Source: Herbihabitans rhizosphaerae (GTDB lineage: Bacteria; Actinomycetota; Actinomycetes; Mycobacteriales; Pseudonocardiaceae). From it: DNA of 64,000 bases. Made by a program: the position numbers and the translations under genes. The notes below the pieces were generated by a model that saw only the letters and a list, made by a program, of their open reading frames with translations, had not been told where the DNA came from and did no database searches. Of this stretch, positions 9,046 through 17,174 are shown in pieces. The DNA is taken from assembly GCF_004216555.1 (NCBI RefSeq), contig NZ_SGWQ01000017.1, positions 49,212 through 113,211 of the forward strand, written 5' to 3'. How positions within the stretch are numbered: position 1 is the stretch's first letter; each line of letters begins with the position of its first letter.

Positions 9046-9852
9046 TCAGATGCCGTGCGGGCGCAGAACTTCCTCGATGATCAGCGCGAGCCAGTCGACG
9101 AGCAACGCGAGGGCGGCGACGATCACGCCGTAGGTGATGGACACCAGCGGACGGTTCAGGCTCAGCCCGACGACCAGGCCGCCGCCGAGTCCGCCGGCAT
9201 CGATGAACGTGCCGAGTACCGCACTCGCGACGGTCAGCACCAGCGCGGTGCGCACCCCGGCGAGGATCACCGGAACCGACAGCGGCAACTCGACCCGGAA
9301 CAGCACCCCGAGGCGGGACATGCCCATCCCGTGCGCCGACTCGATCACCGTTCGGTCGACCGCTTCCAGACCCGCGATCGTGTTGCGCAGCACGGACAGC
9401 GCCGAGTACGCGACGAGCGCGATCACCGCCGTCCAGAAGCCGATGCCGATCACCAGGGCCAGCAGGACGATCAAGCCGATCGACGGGATTGCCTGGCCGA
9501 GGTTGCCGAGGCCCAGACCGATCGGGCGCAGCCAGCGCAGGTGTGGCCGGGTGAGCGCGATCCCGAGCGGGATGGCGATCGCGACCGTCAGTACCGCCGA
9601 GACACCGGACAGGACGATGTGTTCGCGCAGCTCGGTGAGGATCGCGCTCATGGTCAGCGTGCGCGCCTCGATCGGATCGAGCGTCTGGCTGTTCACCACG
9701 AGGTAGAGCACGAGCATGGCCAGCGCGACGATCACCGGCCGCAGGACCAGCGCGCGCCAGTTGGCGGCCAGCCGGCCCGCGACGGTCAGCGCGGCGCCGT
9801 GATACCGGCCGCGCTCCGGCAGCACCTGTCCGGTGACCGGGTCGCCGCTCAC
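9046..9852 (-). CDS. OpuC-type ABC transporter permease 2
   Basis: 268-residue inner-membrane permease of the quaternary-amine (OpuCB/OpuCD, YehW-like) type. Several hydrophobic spans are visible, and the coupling EAA-like loop is IESAHGMGMSRLGVLFRVELPLSVPVILAGVRTA, which docks on the ATPase. A cytosolic N-terminal extension of about 30 residues precedes the first span. The start overlaps the ATPase stop by four bases (ATGA), indicating translational coupling. It pairs with the permease at 10831-11481 to form a heterodimeric channel. Confidence 0.88.
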   Translation of the reverse strand: MSGDPVTGQVLPERGRYHGAALTVAGRLAANWRALVLRPVIVALAMLVLYLVVNSQTLDPIEARTLTMSAILTELREHIVLSGVSAVLTVAIAIPLGIALTRPHLRWLRPIGLGLGNLGQAIPSIGLIVLLALVIGIGFWTAVIALVAYSALSVLRNTIAGLEAVDRTVIESAHGMGMSRLGVLFRVELPLSVPVILAGVRTALVLTVASAVLGTFIDAGGLGGGLVVGLSLNRPLVSITYGVIVAALALLVDWLALIIEEVLRPHGI

Positions 9853-10841
9853 GATGTCGCCCGCCCGGTGCCTTGGGCGATGCGCAACACCTCGGTCAGC
9901 CGGAGTAGCCCGACGGTGTCGCCGCCCTCCTCGACGACCGCGACGGCGTCGCTTCCGGTCCCGAGGAGCACGTCCAGCGCGTCGCGCAGTGAGCCGCCGG
10001 CGTCGACCCGAGGCAGGTTCGTGTCGTCCGCGCCGACCGGCTCGAGTGTCTCCTCGCGCAGCGGCATGAGCGTGAGCCGCTTGAGGTTGGGGCCGGCTCC
10101 GATGAAGCTCTCGACGTACTCGTCGGCCGGGTTGGCCAGGATCGCGGCCGGCGTGTCGTACTGCACGATCTCCGATCCCGGCCGCAGTACGGCGATCCGG
10201 TCGCCGAGTTTCAGCGCCTCTTCGAAGTCGTGCGTGACGAACACGATCGTCTTGCGCAGCTCGGACTGCAGGCGCAGGAACTCGTTCTGCAGGTGCTCGC
10301 GGGTGATCGGGTCGGTGGCGCCGAACGGCTCGTCCATCAGCATGACCGGCGGGTCGGCGGCCAGCGCCCGCGCGACGCCGACGCGCTGCTGCTGCCCGCC
10401 GGACAGTTCACGCGGGAACCGCTGCCCGTAGTCGGCGGGCAGGCCGACGAGTTCGAGCAGCTCGTCGACCCGCGCCCGGATGCGCGCACGGCTCCACCCG
10501 AGCATGCCGGGGACCAGGCCGATGTTGTCGCGCACCCGCATGTGCGGGAACAGGCCCGTCTGCTGGATGACGTAGCCGATGCCGCGCCGGTGCTGATCGA
10601 CGTCGAGCTTGAGCACGTCGGTGCCGCCGATGGTGATGCGACCCGACGACGGCTCGATCAGCCTGTTGATCATCTTCATCGTGGTGGTCTTGCCGCAGCC
10701 CGACGGGCCGACCAGGACGACCAGCTCTCCGGCGGGGATGGTCAGCGACACGTGGTCGACCGCCGGCTGCTCCTGGCCGCGGTAGACCTTGCTCACGTCG
10801 TCCAGGACGATTTCCTGGCACTCGGTGCTGTCAGTTGCCAC
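9849..10841 (-). CDS. OpuC-type ABC transporter ATP-binding protein with CBS region
   Basis: 330-residue nucleotide-binding subunit of the quaternary-amine importer. Walker A is GPSGCGKT, the signature is LSGGQQQR, and Walker B runs into MLMDEPFGATDP. The D-loop has Thr where most paralogues have Leu (GALDP). The last ~100 residues (LPRVDAGGSLRDALDVLLGTGSDAVAVVEEGG) form a CBS-like module, which in OpuA/OpuC systems senses ionic strength or nucleotides. Its start lies inside the 3' end of the upstream permease gene (11-base overlap), and it overlaps the downstream permease by four bases. Confidence 0.92.
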   Translation of the reverse strand: MATDSTECQEIVLDDVSKVYRGQEQPAVDHVSLTIPAGELVVLVGPSGCGKTTTMKMINRLIEPSSGRITIGGTDVLKLDVDQHRRGIGYVIQQTGLFPHMRVRDNIGLVPGMLGWSRARIRARVDELLELVGLPADYGQRFPRELSGGQQQRVGVARALAADPPVMLMDEPFGATDPITREHLQNEFLRLQSELRKTIVFVTHDFEEALKLGDRIAVLRPGSEIVQYDTPAAILANPADEYVESFIGAGPNLKRLTLMPLREETLEPVGADDTNLPRVDAGGSLRDALDVLLGTGSDAVAVVEEGGDTVGLLRLTEVLRIAQGTGRATS

Positions 10842-11481
10842 GGATTCCCCTCGAGGTGGTCACTCGGCCGATCACGACGTAGACGAGGTCGAACAGCAGC
10901 GCCAGCAGCATCACGCCGACGGTGCCGATCAGGACTTGGTTGAGCGAGTTCGCCGCGCCGAACCGGCCGAGCCCGCCGAAGATCTGGTTGCCCAGCCCGG
11001 GGCCCTTCACGTACGCGCCGATGGTCGCGATGCCGATGATCATCTGGGTCGACACCCGGATGCCGGACAGCACGACCGGCCAGGCGAGCGGGAACTTGAC
11101 CTGGTAGATCAGCCGCCCGCGTCCGACGCCCATGCCCTGTGCCGCGCCGACGACCGCGGGGTCGACGCCGCGCAGGCCGACGATCGTGTTGCGGGTGATC
11201 GGCAGCAGCGCGTAGAGGACCAGCGCCACCACGACCGGCACGGTGCCGAGGCCGAACGGCCCGATCAGGATGCCGAGCAGGGCCAGCGACGGGATGGTCA
11301 GGAACGCCGACGTGGTGCTCGTCGCCAGCGACGCGAGCGCCGGCTGGGTGTAGGTCATCAGCCCGATGCCGACGCCGATCACGACCGCGATCGCGATGAC
11401 TCCGATGGTGAGGTTGGCATGCCGGATCGCATCGTTGACGATGCTGATCCAGTTCTGCTGGAAGTACTCCCAGACCGACAG
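10831..11481 (-). CDS. OpuC-type ABC transporter permease 1, probable CTG start
   Basis: First gene of the importer operon. From the proposed start the product is 216 residues, the normal OpuCB size, beginning SVWEYFQQNWISIVNDAIRH, with about six spans and the loop VVGAAQGMGVGRGRLIYQVKFPLAWPVVL. The open frame extends 41 codons further, to 11604, but the only ribosome site (GGAGGG, 11484-11489) sits six bases before an in-frame CTG at 11479-11481. The overlapping GTG is out of frame. I therefore propose the rare CTG initiator. The longer ATG form at 11604 is the alternative, but it would add a hydrophilic leader unlike the family. Confidence 0.85.
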   Translation of the reverse strand: MSVWEYFQQNWISIVNDAIRHANLTIGVIAIAVVIGVGIGLMTYTQPALASLATSTTSAFLTIPSLALLGILIGPFGLGTVPVVVALVLYALLPITRNTIVGLRGVDPAVVGAAQGMGVGRGRLIYQVKFPLAWPVVLSGIRVSTQMIIGIATIGAYVKGPGLGNQIFGGLGRFGAANSLNQVLIGTVGVMLLALLFDLVYVVIGRVTTSRGIRGN

Positions 11482-11497
11482 AGTGCACCCTCCAAGA

Positions 11498-11513
11498 TCA
11501 GACGGTTGTCTGA
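11498..11513. promoter_or_regulatory. Perfect dyad before the importer operon
   Basis: TCAGAC-GGTT-GTCTGA, six-base arms, lies just upstream of the GGAGGG ribosome site of the first permease gene. The position fits an operator or leader hairpin controlling the quaternary-amine importer. The binding protein is unknown; no regulator gene is adjacent. Confidence 0.45.
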
Positions 11514-11986
11514 CGATACCGAAGTGATCAGCGTTCGAAGCCGTTTCTGGCAGATCGGAACGGATCAAATGAAGAATCGGGGCGGTCACAAGCCGTTCGG
11601 GCAAGCAAGCGCGTCGGGAGGCCGCGAGGGTGGACCGCTACACAGCGTATGAGGATCTCACCCCGATCGGGGTTCGCGTTGCCGGTCCAGCGGTGCGCCG
11701 TTCGAGTGCTTCGGGGACGAGTTCGAGATCTGCCGTAACTGACGACGATCGCGCCCTGGAGTCGCGCGCGCCGATAGCTCGGGCAGACCGCTCAGGAAGC
11801 TCCGGCCTACAGGCCGAGTCGGGCCTTGGTCCGCGGCAAGGGTTCGTCGACGGGAATGTCCTCGCCGGTCAGCTTCGCGGCCGCGCGACGGTGTCCGCTG
11901 CGGATTCGTCCTGACCGGTACTGCCGATTCGGCGCTCGCCGTGGGGGAGAGGTGCCCGTGATCACCGCACGGTCGAGCTGAAGATC
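11514..11986. other. 473-base stretch without a convincing gene
   Basis: The region between the importer operon and the MFS gene terminator. A 94-codon plus-strand frame (11630-11914) has no ribosome site and low-complexity arginine/serine content. On the minus strand a frame ending near 11811 reads TGEDIPVDEPLPRTKARLGL and looks like a protein C terminus, but it has no identifiable N-terminal part. It may be a gene remnant. Promoters for the importer operon should lie at its left side. Confidence 0.4.
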
Positions 11987-12029
11987 AAACGGTCCTGCCC
12001 CACACGGTGAGTGCGAGGCAGGACCGTTT
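11987..12029 (-). terminator. Terminator hairpin of the MFS operon
   Basis: AAACGGTCCTGCC (11987-11999) and GGCAGGACCGTTT (12017-12029) form a perfect 13-bp stem with a 17-base loop. It begins five bases beyond the MFS stop codon and carries A/T ends on both sides, so it can act as a rho-independent terminator, possibly in both directions. Confidence 0.85.
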
Positions 12030-12034
12030 GGCGG

Positions 12035-13435
12035 TCAAGCAGTGCGTCGGAATCCGATCGCCGCGGTGATGGCGCCGAGACCGGCGAGGACGCCGATGGC
12101 GGCGAACGCCGTGTGGAAGCCGGCGAGGCCGGTTCCGGCCACGAGAACCGTGGACACGGCGGCGACGCCTGCCGCGCCGCCGATCTCACGCATCGTCTCG
12201 ATTAGTCCCGAAGCGAGTCCTGATTCCGATTCTGTGACGCCGGACAGCGCGCCGATTTGCAGCGAGGGCACGCAGAGCCCGAAGCCGAGTCCGGCGAGCA
12301 GGAACGTCGGAAGCAGGTCGGAGACGTAGTCGGCGTCGGCGGGGACCCGCGTCAACCACACCATTCCGACGGTCAACAGTGCCAGGCCGATGACCAGTAG
12401 GCGCCGCACGCTCACGGCGGCTGCGAGGCGACCGGCGACGAATGAGGTCACGAGGACGGTCGTTGTCGTGGCCAGCCACGCCAGACCAGTATGTGTCGGC
12501 GAGTAGCTGAGTCCCTGCTGCATCAGCAGCGATCCGAGGAAGATGAACGAGAAGAACGCGCCGAACGTGAGCAGCGCGGTGAAGTTCGCCGCGATGAGCG
12601 TGCGGTTCCTCAGCGCGCTGGCCGGCACGAGGGGTGCTGGTGAACGCTTCTCGAGCCAGACGAACGCGGCTATCAGCACGCCGGCCGCGATGAACCACGC
12701 CAGTGTGATGGCGGAGGTCCATCCGTGGGTGGAGGCATGGTGGAGTGCGTAGACGAATGTCACAAGGCCGCCGGTCACCGTGCTCGCTGCTGCGATGTCG
12801 AGTCGCCCGGAACGGCCACGGGCCGCATCGGCCGCAAGGCCGATGGTGGCGAGTGCGATGAGCACGAGGCCGGTGGGAACGTTGATGAAGAACGCCCACC
12901 GCCAGCCCGGGCCGGCGGCGATGAGACCGCTCGCGACAACGCCGGCCGTTCCGCCCACGCTGGCGACGGCTCCGAGGATGCCGAGGGCTCGATTGCGTTC
13001 CCGCCCTTCGCGGAAGGTGACGGCCAGCAGCGACAAGGCTGCTGGTGCGGTGAGTGCCCCGCCCAACCCCTGGAGCCCACGGGCCGCGACCAGAATACCG
13101 ACGTGCTGCGCCACGCCCGCCAAAAGCGATGCGGCGGTGAACAAACCAAGGCCGGCAAGCAAGATCCGGCGCGGTCCCAACAGGTCGGTCATCCGGCCAC
13201 CGACGAGGAGGAATCCGCCGAGCAGGAGGCCGTAGGCGACGACGACCCACTGCACGCTGCTCTGGCTGACGCCGAGGTCGCGCTGGATCGAGGGCAGGGC
13301 CACGTTCACGATGGCGATGTCAAGGCCCACCATCGCCTGGGCGGCGCACGCCAGGCCCAGCACGAGCCCGTGGCGAGGACGTGCGCCGGTCGGCGGAGCG
13401 GCGGCGGTTTCCCTGGGGCTTTCGATGACAGTCAT
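12035..13435 (-). CDS. MFS drug exporter, DHA2 (14-TMS) family
   Basis: 466-residue proton-coupled efflux protein of the EmrB/QacA type. The first span carries LDIAIVNVALPSIQRDL; motif A follows as GGRMTDLLGPRR; and a motif-C-like glycine-rich stretch occurs as ILGAVASVGGTAGVVASGLI. About fourteen hydrophobic segments are visible. It begins 15 bases after the SRPBCC gene and ends at a strong hairpin, so it closes the DGPF-ECF42-SRPBCC-MFS gene row. In such rows the exporter is probably a sigma-factor target (inference). Exported compound unknown. Confidence 0.9.
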   Translation of the reverse strand: MTVIESPRETAAAPPTGARPRHGLVLGLACAAQAMVGLDIAIVNVALPSIQRDLGVSQSSVQWVVVAYGLLLGGFLLVGGRMTDLLGPRRILLAGLGLFTAASLLAGVAQHVGILVAARGLQGLGGALTAPAALSLLAVTFREGRERNRALGILGAVASVGGTAGVVASGLIAAGPGWRWAFFINVPTGLVLIALATIGLAADAARGRSGRLDIAAASTVTGGLVTFVYALHHASTHGWTSAITLAWFIAAGVLIAAFVWLEKRSPAPLVPASALRNRTLIAANFTALLTFGAFFSFIFLGSLLMQQGLSYSPTHTGLAWLATTTTVLVTSFVAGRLAAAVSVRRLLVIGLALLTVGMVWLTRVPADADYVSDLLPTFLLAGLGFGLCVPSLQIGALSGVTESESGLASGLIETMREIGGAAGVAAVSTVLVAGTGLAGFHTAFAAIGVLAGLGAITAAIGFRRTA

Positions 13436-13450
13436 GGTTCGTCGCTCCTT

Positions 13451-13957
13451 TCAGCTCGCGGCGGGGCGGTGGTAGCTCTGAATGGGCTGACCGGTACCGG
13501 TCGTGATCAGTTGCGGCAGGCTCGTGGTGATGTAGAAGGTCCAGCCGCGCGAGCACGCGTCGAAGCACTCGGATTCGGCCGCGCTGAGCCCGACGTGGGT
13601 GAAACGCAGCGTCGTGCCGTTCTCGTCGGTGGTGATGTCGAAGACGACGTCGGTGTCGGTCCACTCGTCGCGGTCGTCGACGAAGGTGAGGTAGGAGTCC
13701 ACGACGTGCCAGACCATCCGTCGGCCGGGCACGACCTCGGTGAGCTGGAACCGGGCGAAACGGATGCCCTCCTTGCCTTGGGCGGTCTCGCCGGCGTGGG
13801 TGAAGTCGTCGGTGAAGACGAACTCGTCGCGCGGGCCGGCGGTGTCGCCGATGATGTTCTCGTTCCACCATCCGCGCACGTTGGTGATGGCCGCGAAGAC
13901 CTCGTCCGGCGTTTGGTCGACGGTCATGGTGGCGCTCAGGTACTCGGTGTTCGACAT
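13451..13957 (-). CDS. SRPBCC (AHSA1-like) ligand-binding domain protein
   Basis: 168-residue single-domain protein of the START/Bet v 1 fold: ATMTVDQTPDEVFAAITNVRGWWNE at the N terminus and a long C-terminal helix (AESECFDACSRGWTFYITTSLPQLI). These proteins bind hydrophobic ligands and often sit beside ECF41/42 sigma factors and DGPF proteins. ATG at 13957 is preferred over an upstream in-frame start because the family begins MSNTEYLS-like. It lies 112 bases after the sigma gene and 15 before the exporter. No catalytic residues can be assigned. Confidence 0.8.
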   Translation of the reverse strand: MSNTEYLSATMTVDQTPDEVFAAITNVRGWWNENIIGDTAGPRDEFVFTDDFTHAGETAQGKEGIRFARFQLTEVVPGRRMVWHVVDSYLTFVDDRDEWTDTDVVFDITTDENGTTLRFTHVGLSAAESECFDACSRGWTFYITTSLPQLITTGTGQPIQSYHRPAAS

Positions 13958-14069
13958 CGTTCTCGCCTCTCTGTCTGGTGGTTTGCCCCACCGACGCGGG
14001 AGGTCGCCCGGGATCGACATCGACCGGGAAGAAATTCGAAAAAGTTGGCCGCGATGGTGTTCGTGCAGG

Positions 14070-15287
14070 TCAGAGGCTGCGCAGGCGTGCGGCCAGGTAG
14101 CGACGTTCGGCCTCGGACGGTGCCAGCTCCAGCGCCTCTTCGTATGCGGCGGCGGCCTCGGTGAGGCGGCCGCCCCGACGGAGAAGATCGGCCCGGGTCG
14201 CGGGCAGCAGGTAGTAGCCGTCGAGTTCGCCGGACTCGGCGAGCTGGTCGACGATGGCGAGCCCGGCGGGGATGCCGTCGGCCATCGCGATCGCCACGGC
14301 GCGGTTGAGGTCCACCACGGGAGACGGCGCCAGGCGCGTCAGCTCGGCGTAGAGGGCGGCGATCTGTGGCCAATCGGTGGCTTCGGCGTCGGGTGCGGTG
14401 GCGTGACAGGCGGCGATCGCGGCCTGCACCTGATACGGCCCGGAACGCCGCATGGTCAACGCTTCGTCAAGCCTGGCTTCACCTTCGGCGATCAGCGCGC
14501 GATCCCACCGGGACCGGTCCTGGTTCTCCAACGTGACCAGCACGCCGTCGTCGGTGCGGCTCGCGCGGCGGGCCTCCAGCAGCAACATCAACGCCAACAG
14601 GCCGCGCGCCTCGGACTCGGTCGGCATCAGATGAACCAGTACCCGGGCGAGGTGGATCCCCTCGGCCGCCAGCGCCCTGCGCTCGTCCACCTCGTCGTAG
14701 CCCTCGTTGAAGATCAGGTACAGCACCGCGAGGACCGCGGTCAGCCGCCGCGGCAGCAGCTCGGCCGGGGGAACGCGGTACGGGATCCCGGCCTCGACGA
14801 TCTTGCGCTTTGCGCGCACAAGGCGTTGCGCCATCGTCGGCTCGGCGGTCAGGAACGCCTTGGCGATCTCACCCGTGCTCAGCCCCGCCAACGTGCGCAG
14901 CGTGAGGGCGACGCGGGCCGGGAACGGCAGCGCGGGGTGACAGCACGTGAAGATCAGCCGCAACCGCTCGTCCGGAATCTCCTCCGACGACGGCTCGATC
15001 GAATCCCGCTCCAGCACGGCGAGCTGTCGCAGCTTCGCCGCCGCCGTCGTGTCCCGGCGCAGCCGATCGATCGCCCGGTGCCGGGCCGCCGTCGTGAGCC
15101 ACGCACCCGGACGAGCCGGAACCCCGTCGCGCGCCCAGGTCGTCAGCGCGGCGGCGAACGCGTCCTGCACGCAGTCCTCGGCGAGGTCCCAGTTCCCGGT
15201 CAGCCCGATCAGCGTGGCGACCACCTGGCCCCACTCGTCCCGATACGCCGCGTCGACCGCGGTACGGATCTCCTTCGGCGCGGTCAT
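14070..15287 (-). CDS. ECF42-type RNA polymerase sigma factor
   Basis: 405 residues, twice the length of a plain ECF factor. Residues ~1-170 hold sigma region 2 ([33 protein letters not shown]) and region 4 ([30 protein letters not shown]). The remaining ~230 residues form the helical TPR-like C-terminal extension ([42 protein letters not shown]) that defines group ECF42. This extension, rather than an anti-sigma factor, is known to be needed for activity in the group. The start ATG overlaps the DGPF stop as ATGA. Likely targets are the DGPF gene and the SRPBCC/MFS genes downstream (inference). Confidence 0.92.
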   Translation of the reverse strand: MTAPKEIRTAVDAAYRDEWGQVVATLIGLTGNWDLAEDCVQDAFAAALTTWARDGVPARPGAWLTTAARHRAIDRLRRDTTAAAKLRQLAVLERDSIEPSSEEIPDERLRLIFTCCHPALPFPARVALTLRTLAGLSTGEIAKAFLTAEPTMAQRLVRAKRKIVEAGIPYRVPPAELLPRRLTAVLAVLYLIFNEGYDEVDERRALAAEGIHLARVLVHLMPTESEARGLLALMLLLEARRASRTDDGVLVTLENQDRSRWDRALIAEGEARLDEALTMRRSGPYQVQAAIAACHATAPDAEATDWPQIAALYAELTRLAPSPVVDLNRAVAIAMADGIPAGLAIVDQLAESGELDGYYLLPATRADLLRRGGRLTEAAAAYEEALELAPSEAERRYLAARLRSL

Positions 15288-15619
15288 TCCCACACGGGAC
15301 GCACCTCGATGCAACCGTGCTGCGCGTAGGGATGCCGCGACGCGATCGCGATCGCGTCGTCCAGATCGGCGCACTCGATGATGTCGATGCCGCCGACGAA
15401 GTCCTTCGTCTCCGCGTACGGGCCGTCGGATACCAGCGTCTCGCCGTCACGGACGCGGACCGTCGTCGCGTCCGCCACCGGACGCAGCCGCGCGCCACCG
15501 AGGCTGGCTCCCCGCCGATCCAGCTCCGCCGCGTACGCGTGGTGCGCGGGGTCGGCGGCGATCTCCTCCATGGACGGCGACACTTTCTCATCGTCACAGA
15601 TCAGCAGTACGTACTTCAC
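15284..15619 (-). CDS. DGPF-domain (YCII-related) protein
   Basis: 111-residue small alpha/beta protein with the defining motif [13 protein letters not shown] and the YCII-like [18 protein letters not shown]. The family is the regular partner and main target of ECF42 sigma factors; its biochemical role is unsettled. It is the first gene of the row and overlaps the sigma gene by four bases. Its start at 15619 faces the chitinase gene across a 171-base divergent region that contains a DasR-type site. Confidence 0.9.
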   Translation of the reverse strand: MKYVLLICDDEKVSPSMEEIAADPAHHAYAAELDRRGASLGGARLRPVADATTVRVRDGETLVSDGPYAETKDFVGGIDIIECADLDDAIAIASRHPYAQHGCIEVRPVWE

Positions 15620-15680
15620 GACGCCACTATGGCCCGGCGTCCCCTGTTCCGCACGCGCGTCGCCGGCACGTCGAGAAGAC

Positions 15681-15696
15681 CATGGTCTAGACCACC
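15681..15696. promoter_or_regulatory. DasR-type operator (dre) upstream of the chitinase
   Basis: CATGGTCTAGACCACC contains the perfect palindrome TGGTCTAGACCA at 15683-15694, matching the core of the known DasR-responsive element, which releases its GntR-family repressor in response to glucosamine phosphates. It lies about 95 bases before the chitinase ATG, as in Streptomyces chitinase promoters. dasR itself is not in this window. Confidence 0.85.
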
Positions 15697-15790
15697 CGAT
15701 CGCCGGTACTCAGCGGCGGGCGCGTGTGCCTATGTTGAGCGGACGGCCGTTAACCGCTTTACGTCCGCCTGCTTCGAGATGGGAGTCGGG

Positions 15791-16846
15791 ATGTTCGGTC
15801 GGAAAACACGCATGCTCGGAATCGCTCTCGCGGCCGCACTCGCCGTGCCGCTTGTCAGCCTGGCCTCGGCGAACGCCGCGGCCCCCGCTGACACCTGTCC
15901 GGTGAAGTCCCGGCCGGAAGGGAAGATCCTCCAGGGCTACTGGGAGAACTGGGACGGCGCCGCGAACGGCGTGCACCCGCCGTTCGGCTGGACGCCGATC
16001 ACCGACAGCCGCATCAAGCAGCACGGCCACAACGTGATCAACGCGGCGTTCCCGGTCATCCGCTCGGACGGCACGGTGCTGTGGGAGGACGGGATGGACG
16101 CCACCGTGAAGGTCGCGACGCCCGCCGAGATGTGCCAGGCCAAGGCCGACGGCGCCACGATCCTGATGTCGATCGGCGGCGCGGCGGCCGGCATCGACCT
16201 CAACTCGGCCGCGGTCGCGGACCGGTTCGTCGAGACGGTCGTACCGATCCTCAAGACGTACAACTTCGACGGCATCGACATCGACATCGAGACCGGGCTC
16301 GTCGGTAGCGGGAGCATCACCACGCCGTCGGCGTCGCAGGCCAACCTCATCCGCATCATCGACGGGGTGCTCGCGCAGATGCCGGCGAACTTCGGCCTCA
16401 CGATGGCGCCAGAGACGGCCTACGTCACCGGCGGCAGCGTCACCTACGGCTCGATCTGGGGCGCGTACCTGCCGATCGTCAAGAAGTACGCGGACAACGG
16501 CCGGCTCTGGTGGCTGAACATGCAGTACTACAACGGAAGCATGTACGGCTGCTCCGGCGACTCCTACCAGGCGGGCACCGTCCAGGGCTTCACCGTGCAG
16601 ACCGACTGCCTGGACCGTGGTCTCGTCGTGCAGGGCACCACGATCCGGGTGCCCTACGACAAGCAGGCACCCGGCCTGCCCGCACAACCCGGCGCCGGCG
16701 GCGGGTACATGTCCACAGGTTTGGTGGCGCAGGCGTGGAACCACTACTCGGGCGCGCTGAAAGGCCTGATGACGTGGTCGATCAACTGGGACGGCTCGAA
16801 GAACTGGACGTTCGGCGACAACGTCAAGAGCCTCCAGGGCCGCTGA
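15791..16846 (+). CDS. Secreted chitinase, glycoside hydrolase family 18
   Basis: 351 residues with a Sec signal of about 32 residues (Arg/Lys-rich start, hydrophobic core, ASANA-A cut region), so exported. The mature enzyme has GYWENWDG near its start, SIGG at mid-barrel and the catalytic signature FDGIDIDIE with Glu167 as acid/base. MQYYN and SINWD match the later barrel strands of GH18 enzymes. No carbohydrate-binding or fibronectin domain is present, so it is a single catalytic domain. ATG at 15791 is preferred (GGGAG five bases upstream); ATG at 15779 is also possible. Regulation by DasR is likely from the palindrome upstream. Confidence 0.93.
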   Translation: MFGRKTRMLGIALAAALAVPLVSLASANAAAPADTCPVKSRPEGKILQGYWENWDGAANGVHPPFGWTPITDSRIKQHGHNVINAAFPVIRSDGTVLWEDGMDATVKVATPAEMCQAKADGATILMSIGGAAAGIDLNSAAVADRFVETVVPILKTYNFDGIDIDIETGLVGSGSITTPSASQANLIRIIDGVLAQMPANFGLTMAPETAYVTGGSVTYGSIWGAYLPIVKKYADNGRLWWLNMQYYNGSMYGCSGDSYQAGTVQGFTVQTDCLDRGLVVQGTTIRVPYDKQAPGLPAQPGAGGGYMSTGLVAQAWNHYSGALKGLMTWSINWDGSKNWTFGDNVKSLQGR

Positions 16847-16873
16847 GAAAGGCCAGGCTGCTCGGAAACCGCA

Positions 16874-16909
16874 AAACCGCAGGCCAACATGAAAGTTGAC
16901 CTGCGGTTT
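16874..16909. terminator. Bidirectional terminator between chitinase and tRNA-Lys
   Basis: AAACCGCAGGCCAAC and GTTGACCTGCGGTTT form a 15-bp stem with one mismatch/wobble and a six-base loop. It begins 27 bases after the chitinase stop and 5 bases beyond the tRNA-Lys 3' end, so it can serve both convergent transcripts. Confidence 0.85.
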
Positions 16910-16914
16910 GGGGG

Positions 16915-16987
16915 TGCGCCGCCAGGGACTCGAACCCCGAACCCGCTGGTTAAGAGCCAGCTGCTCTGCCAGTTGAGCTAGCGGCGC
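16915..16987 (-). tRNA. tRNA-Lys (CTT anticodon)
   Basis: On the minus strand, a 73-base cloverleaf starts GCGCCGCTAGCTCA and ends GGCGGCGC plus the discriminator A. The anticodon stem GCTGG/CCAGC encloses CTCTTAA, giving anticodon CTT. The T-loop is TTCGAGT. The 3' CCA is not encoded. Confidence 0.95.
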
Positions 16988-17174
16988 TCGCACGAATGGT
17001 GTCGCACGAACGGCGAAACCGTAGCACAGCGCGACTCCCGGCTTGAAATCCGGGGGTGTGATCGCGTTGGCGTCTGCAAAACCTCGATCCGGTGACGCCC
17101 TGTCGGGGGCATCCGGCACACTAAGGGGTGGGGCCGGGTGCAGGCCGTTCGACAAGTCGGGACGGGGGTCTTGG

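Noticed and set aside
11630..11914. 94-codon plus-strand ORF and a minus-strand frame ending TGEDIPVDEPLPRTKARLGL
   Set aside because: Neither has a ribosome site or a recognisable domain. The second looks like a protein tail, but no matching N-terminal part is present, so I list the stretch only as gene-free.
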